Assembly (NCBI GenBank): GCA_963576475.1
Contig: OY754974.1
Coordinates: 9,370,404-9,434,403 of the forward strand
Reading direction: 5' to 3'
From: Molanna angustata
Lineage: Eukaryota > Arthropoda > Insecta > Trichoptera > Molannidae
DNA length: 64,000 bases
This document shows positions 62,262 to 64,000 of this stretch, piece after piece. The number at the start of each line of letters is the position of its first letter. The stretch's first letter is position 1. The notes under the pieces are model-generated. The model was not told where the DNA came from. It made no database searches and saw only the letters and a program-made list of their open reading frames with translations. The position numbers and the translations under genes were made by a program.

Positions 62262-62995
62262 TAGTATGCGACGGAAGCTTTGGCTTCGGACCCTTCCGGC
62301 CAATAAAAGGACCTTCGGCTTCGGCCAAAATAAACAAAAAGTTTGGCCGAGCCGAAGTTAATTTTGTGTAAATAAATTTATAACTTGAAACTATTGTAAT
62401 TCTGAAGCATCGGCTTCAGCCACCTTCGGGCAAAAAAGGAAAACTTTGGTTAAATTGAATTGTTTAAATATAACCTGGGGGGCAAGTCTGGTTCAACCGG
62501 CAAAATCAAAACCCTCATGATTACCCATATCATGGATATAATTATCATATGGAGTTCTATGACATCTTAAGATATTATAGAACTCCATATAATAATTATA
62601 TCCATGATATGGGTTTTATGTGAGGGTTTTGATTTCACCGGCTGGACCAGACTTGCCCCCCTGGTCGTAAAAATGTGTAGAGCAATAACTCCACAATTTG
62701 TATCAATATTTCAATGGTTTTTAAACAGTATTATTATAAAATTTCTTTGTAGTCAAACCTTCGGCTTGAGCTTTCGAACATTCTTTCTTTTTTCTTTTTT
62801 TTTTTTTTTTTTCTTTTTTTTAAAAAAAATGAATATGTCCTTCTTAAAGAAATACATATACATCTTCCTACGTTCCCTAAAATAAGCTAATAAATGCTTG
62901 TGCTATAGGTGAACGAAATCGGTCGAGGCAGGATTCGAACTCACATCGAATTCTACATCGGCTTCAGCCAAAATTTGACTTTCAGTTGGACACTA
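62262..62995. mobile_element. hAT-like element with 8-bp target duplication, copy 2, with nested palindrome
   Basis: Ends TAGTATGCGACGGAAG and the inverse GTTGGACACTA, bracketed by identical 8-mers ttgtctag at 62254-62261 and 62996-63003. The interior has 'cttcggccaaaataaac'-type repeats as in 56351-57031. A separate palindrome is nested at 62474-62664. Confidence 0.85.
62474..62664. mobile_element. 191-bp palindromic MITE nested in a hAT element
   Basis: Arms CCTGGGGGGCAAGTCTGGTT and its inverse at both ends continue almost to the centre ('gagttctatgacatcttaag' / 'atattatagaactc'), so the whole element can form one hairpin. Confidence 0.8.
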
Positions 62996-63654
62996 TTGTC
63001 TAGTTTATTCATTATTTTATATTCTGATAAAATCACTGTTAAATAATTAATTGATTAATGCCCATATTATCATACCTTCATGGCCCACATAGTATAGTAT
63101 ATTATGTTTATATACTAAAGTATCCAAAACATATAGATTTAAATATTGTATAAATAATTGGTACATGAATATTTGTGATCAAATAAATTACTGTCATTAC
63201 GAATGGCACAATAGAGCAAATGCAAATATACCAACATTGGTATACTGTAACATAGTCAGGTGGACTGAATAACATACAATTCACCAATATAATGTAAAAC
63301 CAACAGGCTTGGCACATAATAGCGCTGTACACATTTCACTTAATTCAATGAACTGGAACATTCAATGAAAATATTTATTATCTGATGTTTGAGTGGGATA
63401 CAATCGGGTTTTGCACTGCAATCATTGTGCCAAGTCACTTGCTTTTGAGGTATTATTTTCCAATAGCAGGTTAGATTTTAGGTTTAAATAGAAAAAATTG
63501 TTTAAATGAGAAATATATAAAAATTTACGTATAATAATAACAGTCAGTAAAAAAATAATAATAACAAGAATTAAAATGGGGCTTGAATTATGAAATTTTA
63601 GATTTAATTAAAAAGAACATTCCCAACACAATTTCACCAGCAAAAAAATTGAAT

Positions 63655-63945
63655 AATTGAACCATCATGGTATAATCCCACGATGATGGGTAACCAGCGA
63701 CAGGTGTGCATTATCTTATAAAAAGGAAGCATGACACTTCCCTACACACTAGCCTTAAAATCGTCAAACCTAAAATGGCAACATTTCAAATAGGTGGTGA
63801 AACCTCATTGTTGAACAATGTGTGATGTTATTTTGATTGTTGTATTTTTAATTTCTTAGGCTTCTTTTTATAAAGTAATGCACACCCGCACACCTGTCGG
63901 TGGTTACCCCACATTGCAGGATATGCTGTGATGACATGAATGAAT
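63655..63945. mobile_element. Foldback MITE with 'gggtaacca' subterminal repeats
   Basis: The left arm 'cgatgatgggtaaccagcga' with 'caggtgtgcatta...ataaaaaggaagc' is inverted on the right as 'gcttctttttataaagtaat', 'cacacctgtcggtggttacc'. A similar end appears at 32812-32860. No exon is seen here. Confidence 0.65.
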
Positions 63946-64000
63946 TATGTTGTGTAAAAACTATAAGGGTTTTATGACTGTTATTTTTTTATTTCCAAAA

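Noticed and set aside
63108..63332. 74-codon minus-strand ORF as the N-terminal MFSD8 exon
   Set aside because: It lacks the MFSD8 N-terminal pattern and splice phase 1 at its end, and is Ile/Cys-rich as expected from AT-rich noise.

Overview
The window is a stretch of AT-rich, transposon-dense insect nuclear DNA, most likely from a moth or butterfly (Lepidoptera). The evidence is the repeated 'taggtacctac' type motifs, intron-exon genes with GT/AG junctions, several tRNA-derived SINE families with boxes A and B, RTE-like and CR1/Jockey-group LINE debris, Helitrons, and many small DNA-transposon derivatives. Species assignment is inference; nothing here is bacterial or viral.

Four protein-coding loci can be supported. 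(1) Bases 1-4169, plus strand: the last three exons of an SLC22-type organic ion transporter whose 5' part lies left of the window. (2) Bases 16968-11376, minus strand: a four-exon Myb/SANT-like (zeste-type) DNA-binding protein gene with a BESS-like C-terminal segment. It carries a single-base reading-frame break at the start of its last exon. (3) Bases 31052-47487, plus strand: a complete six-exon SLC22-type transporter of 553 aa, paralogous to locus 1 with the same intron phases. (4) Bases 60136-55824, minus strand: the last three exons of the lysosomal transporter MFSD8/CLN7, with the N-terminal exons right of the window. The two SLC22 paralogues form a tandem family and are not obviously linked in function to the Myb/SANT gene or MFSD8. 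A possible orphan terminal exon (51897-51755, minus) and an unrecognised 118-codon ORF (40052-39696, minus, inside an SLC22 intron) are weaker candidates.

Layout: 1-4169 SLC22 copy A; 4170-11375 TE-rich intergenic DNA; 11376-16968 Myb/SANT gene; 16969-31051 intergenic DNA with a 5'-truncated LINE (19283-21540) and several MITEs; 31052-47487 SLC22 copy B, whose 9.3 kb first intron holds a 32-bp minisatellite and a 2.4 kb hAT element; 47488-55823 intergenic DNA; 55824-60136 MFSD8; 60137-64000 upstream intron or flank with no recognisable exon.

The most notable material is in the non-coding part. A 54-bp array was built from an exon/intron junction and multiplies a splice-donor sequence. A 107-bp array appears to have grown from the arm of a foldback element. 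Two piggyBac-like palindromic MITEs with TTAA duplications sit in introns of the two SLC22 paralogues. Several hAT, Helitron and Harbinger-like elements have ends and target duplications readable directly, including a composite MITE whose empty-site relatives are elsewhere in the window. No clearly new multi-gene system was found.
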